This document shows positions 61,330 to 64,000 of a stretch of DNA of 64,000 nt, piece after piece. The stretch is from Spirometra erinaceieuropaei (taxonomy: Eukaryota > Platyhelminthes > Cestoda > Diphyllobothriidea > Diphyllobothriidae). The position numbers were made by a program, and so were the translations under genes. Numbering within the stretch: the first letter of the stretch is position 1; the number at the start of each line of letters is the position of its first letter. The notes under the pieces are model-generated. The model did not search any database, had not been told where the DNA came from, and was given only the letters and a program-made list of their open reading frames with translations. The stretch covers positions 2,696,257 through 2,760,256 of the forward strand of contig CACRXP010000001.1 in NCBI GenBank assembly GCA_902702965.1. Reading direction: 5' to 3'.

Positions 61330-62130
61330 CAGAGAAATTGTCTAGTTGACGTTTTTTCATATGTTTTGGCAGATGTTGCATAATTCATATTGACCCTACT
61401 GTGAAAAACTCGGCGCATATTTATGGATTACGTTAGTCTGGTGGCGGATTATAGGTGGACTGTTTAGGAAATTCTGCTTGGGTAGTCGGCTTACTGTATC
61501 AGATTTGGTGGGTTCCAGACGTTGCAGTAGGTTGGGCGGATAACTTGACCCAAATGTGATTAAACTCGCATCGTCCGGCGGGGCCTCGTAACTCAAGTGA
61601 GTAGAGCGTTGGCTGTACTAAAGCCTTCCCCTTACTGCGTGAGTTCGAATCGCACCGAGGCGCTGAGTTTTTCACAGTTGGGTTAATATGAACCGTTCTT
61701 ATTTCCCGTATTATGACTGGCCACTCGGGTTCTGTTTACGATAGACGGAGTTTCCGATGACAACCTAAACACAGGAATTATTGCTTTCAGGAAGGAATCT
61801 TACCACTGCATCTCATACTCTTAAAATGTATTTAGGGCTAATAAAAGACTAGTCGGTCACAAGTGGATACTTTGCAACACAGCCAAATTAGCATCCCACC
61901 TGTAACCCACAATCTCGATCCTGACTGGCGAGCTACCATCGTCATTAAGGTCATTAGGTTCAAAGTTGGGGGGGGGGCTTCGTCTGGGGATCCCTCACTT
62001 ACTTTGATGGATGACAGAGTCCGTCGGTCAGAGTGGGACTGCTTACATTCGCCTATGAATTTGCGAATTGGTTGAAACCCACAGTCCTCACTATTTACGC
62101 GGGGAGTGACACTAATGTATCCCTATTTAT
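61330..62130 (+). repeat. tRNA-containing repeat unit, copy B (801-bp period)
   Basis: Starts at CAGAGAAATTGTCTAGTTGACG (61330), contains body sequence, a tRNA-like sequence (61582-61663) and the same 3' part as copy A (TATGAACCGTTCTTATTTCCC...ATGTATCCCTATTTA). The next unit starts with the same words at 62131, so the two are in direct tandem with a period of 801 bp. Confidence 0.75.
61582..61663 (+). repeat. tRNA-like sequence, copy 5
   Basis: A box TAACTCAAGTGA, B box AGTTCGAATCG; acceptor GCCTCG/CGAGGC kept. Diverged relic. Confidence 0.5.
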
Positions 62131-62394
62131 CAGAGAAATTGTCTAGTTGACGTTTCTTCGTATATGTTTGGCAGATTTTGCATAATTTCTATTGACCCTA
62201 CTGTGAAAAGCTCGGTGCCTATTTATGAATTACGTGAGTCTGGTGGCGGATTCTAGGTGGATTGTTTAAGAAATTCTGCTTGGGTAGTCGGCTTCCTGTA
62301 TCAGATTTGGTGGATTCCAGACTGCAGTAGGCTGGGGGGGGGGTAAATTAACCCAAATGTAGTTAAACTCACGTCTCCCGGTGGGACCTCGTAG
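62131..62394 (+). repeat. tRNA-containing repeat unit, truncated copy C
   Basis: Collinear with 61330-61590 up to GACCTCGTAG, then breaks off within the first ten bases of the tRNA-like part (A-box start). A run of G (62330-62343) interrupts the body. Confidence 0.65.
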
Positions 62395-62399
62395 TGCTT

Positions 62400-63260
62400 C
62401 CGAACGTGATTGCCAAATTATTAGATAACATTTGCTTAGGATAAGTACTGTGAAAATGTAGACAGATCATTTTCCACAGGAAATTGACTGCTGAAATACA
62501 CGTAGTACTTCAAGTTCATGGAGTACTTTTAATATGTCAGACACAAATGTCAATGGAAAGGCACTTCATTTGTCATATTATGAAGGCTTGGCTTTCAACA
62601 GTGCTGTTCCTGTGGCAAATTACAGATAGAACAAAAGCCCTACGGTAGTGATCTAAGTAACAGAAATTACGTAATGAGCGAGGGTCACCGAAGTTTACAT
62701 CTATGGTGAGAACACGGAACCATAGAAGGAATGGGCAACGACAAACCCTATTAAGGATTTGCACCTTTATAATAAACTTGTTTACCCAGACAATGAGCAG
62801 CCAATCTAAGGCAAAGCCAAATTATTAGGAAGGACTAACTTTAAGGGAGACAGTCTTAACGGCAACGCTGTAATCGGCGAAGTAATATCACACCTGGTCC
62901 CTTCTTGTTGGGATAAGCCTATAAGTTAAGACTTCAAGTTATAATCTCCAGGAAACCCTAGAAAATTTGGAAAAGCGAATCGTGCCTTTAAGATGCGCAG
63001 CCTCCTACTCCTTCGGCTCGAAATACCCAAAGGACAAAAGGAACAGGCAAAATACGTCACAATTTAGAATCGAAGTGAGCTTCGACACATGCAGAGCTTT
63101 TGAATCAAGAAAGTCCCTTAAAAATCCACTTAAGATCGATGTGCTTACTAATGCTACTAGAACTGTATTGAACATTTCTTTTGCCTAATTGCATCTGCCG
63201 AATGACTTTATGAGCTTTTTATAGACACATGCCTACGACTGAATCAGATGCTTGCGATGA
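62400..63260. other. No recognised gene
   Basis: AT-rich; nothing identified. Confidence 0.4.
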
Positions 63261-63265
63261 ATGTG

Positions 63266-63375
63266 TAGTAGATGTGATAACTCATGAACGGTTGACCAAA
63301 ATCCTAAAATGCGTTTCGACTCGAAAATATTACCTGAGTAGAGTTATAATACTGATTGTCGCACAGCATGGACAA
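63266..63375 (+). repeat. Fragment of the 20-kb palindromic element
   Basis: GTAGATGTGATAACTCATGA, GGTTGACCAAAATCC and AAATGCGTTTCGACTCGAAAA follow the outer end of the arm at 19966-20080. Confidence 0.55.
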
Positions 63376-63379
63376 TCTT

Positions 63380-64000
63380 TGTAACTGATTGACAATTTAT
63401 TCAACCCTCAATTCAACCGCCCCCTCCGTCCGTTACTCGGTTTTTGTCTTGATTTTCTACTGATGGGTTTCAACCGAATTCGGTTGAGACCACTTTTAAA
63501 TCATTGCTCCATAAAGTATTGCAACCAACAGATGTCCCAAGGGTCAGACTATTGCGGTTTCATTTGTTTCAAAAATGCCTGCATTTCACTTTCAATATAA
63601 AAGCAAACTTTGACTGTAGAATTGCGTCTATAATAAAATGTGAATGGTAATGTTCGCGTTTCTTCCTCAATTGCAGGGCAGAAACAAGCATGTATTTTTT
63701 CTTTTTAACCTGGTGTTACTGCAGTTGGTCGCATGATGGCGAGAAAACTATAACCTGGCAAAACTCCTCATTTTCGTTTCTCCTAATCTTTGCAGTGGTG
63801 AAGTAGGCCCCTTGATTGCCCCAAACACAGTCTGCCTAATTATGACTAATATCCAGCACCGGCCAGGACAACTACGTGTTACGACATCTGTTAGACTAAA
63901 AAGCGGGAAAATATTCCTAAGGTATTTCGGCAATAGCTGTGACAGCGAAGTTCGGTGGGAAATAGCATACACAGAAAGCCACCTGATTTGTTTCTCCAAA
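63380..64000. other. No recognised gene
   Basis: AT-rich. The minus-strand frame 63748-63999 runs off the window and has no recognisable domain. Confidence 0.35.

Overview
The window reads as non-coding-rich nuclear DNA of a metazoan, most likely a flatworm, and by the style of its repeats possibly a diphyllobothriid-type tapeworm (inference; no rRNA or mitochondrial marker is present). Introns are kilobases long, there are no operons, Penelope-like retroelements (PLEs) with GIY-YIG tails are common, tRNA-derived repeats and a degenerate TTAGGG tract are present, and one assembly gap lies at 33020-33130.

One protein gene can be supported well. It is on the minus strand between about 31.3 and 17.6 kb and encodes an aerolysin/ETX-MTX2-like pore-forming protein. 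Three exons (29630-30165, 24790-24915, 17596-17919) have GT/AG boundaries, all in phase 0 at the two internal junctions, and a small candidate 5' exon lies at 31292-31349. Its introns (about 1.1, 4.7 and 6.9 kb) hold PLE debris, foldback elements and ribozyme-like PLE ends.

Most of the remaining recognisable content is mobile DNA. PLE copies lie at 1.14-2.1 kb (+), 19.5-19.8 kb (-), 38.7-39.6 kb (-) joined head-to-head with 39.6-39.8 kb (+), 45.0-46.05 kb (-) and 50.5-51.1 kb (-); all look broken. A Ty3/gypsy remnant is at 52.9-53.5 kb (-). Several PLE 3' ends carry a CUGAUGA-stem-GAAA hammerhead-like core. tRNA-like sequences (about 82 bp) occur inside a palindrome at 2.40-2.93 kb and inside repeated units at 58.2-62.4 kb. 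Other palindromic elements are at 8.3, 15.7, 20.0-21.0, 29.3, 35.8 and 60.9-61.1 kb.

GC-rich islands stand out at 6.8-7.2 kb (promoter-like, with a splice donor), 12.2-12.6 and 37.2-38.4 kb (two copies of one dispersed repeat), 41.4-42.1 kb (long CTG tract) and 54.0-55.5 kb. A cysteine-rich open frame at 57.5-57.9 kb could be an exon. The long AT-rich intervals between these hold nothing I can identify.
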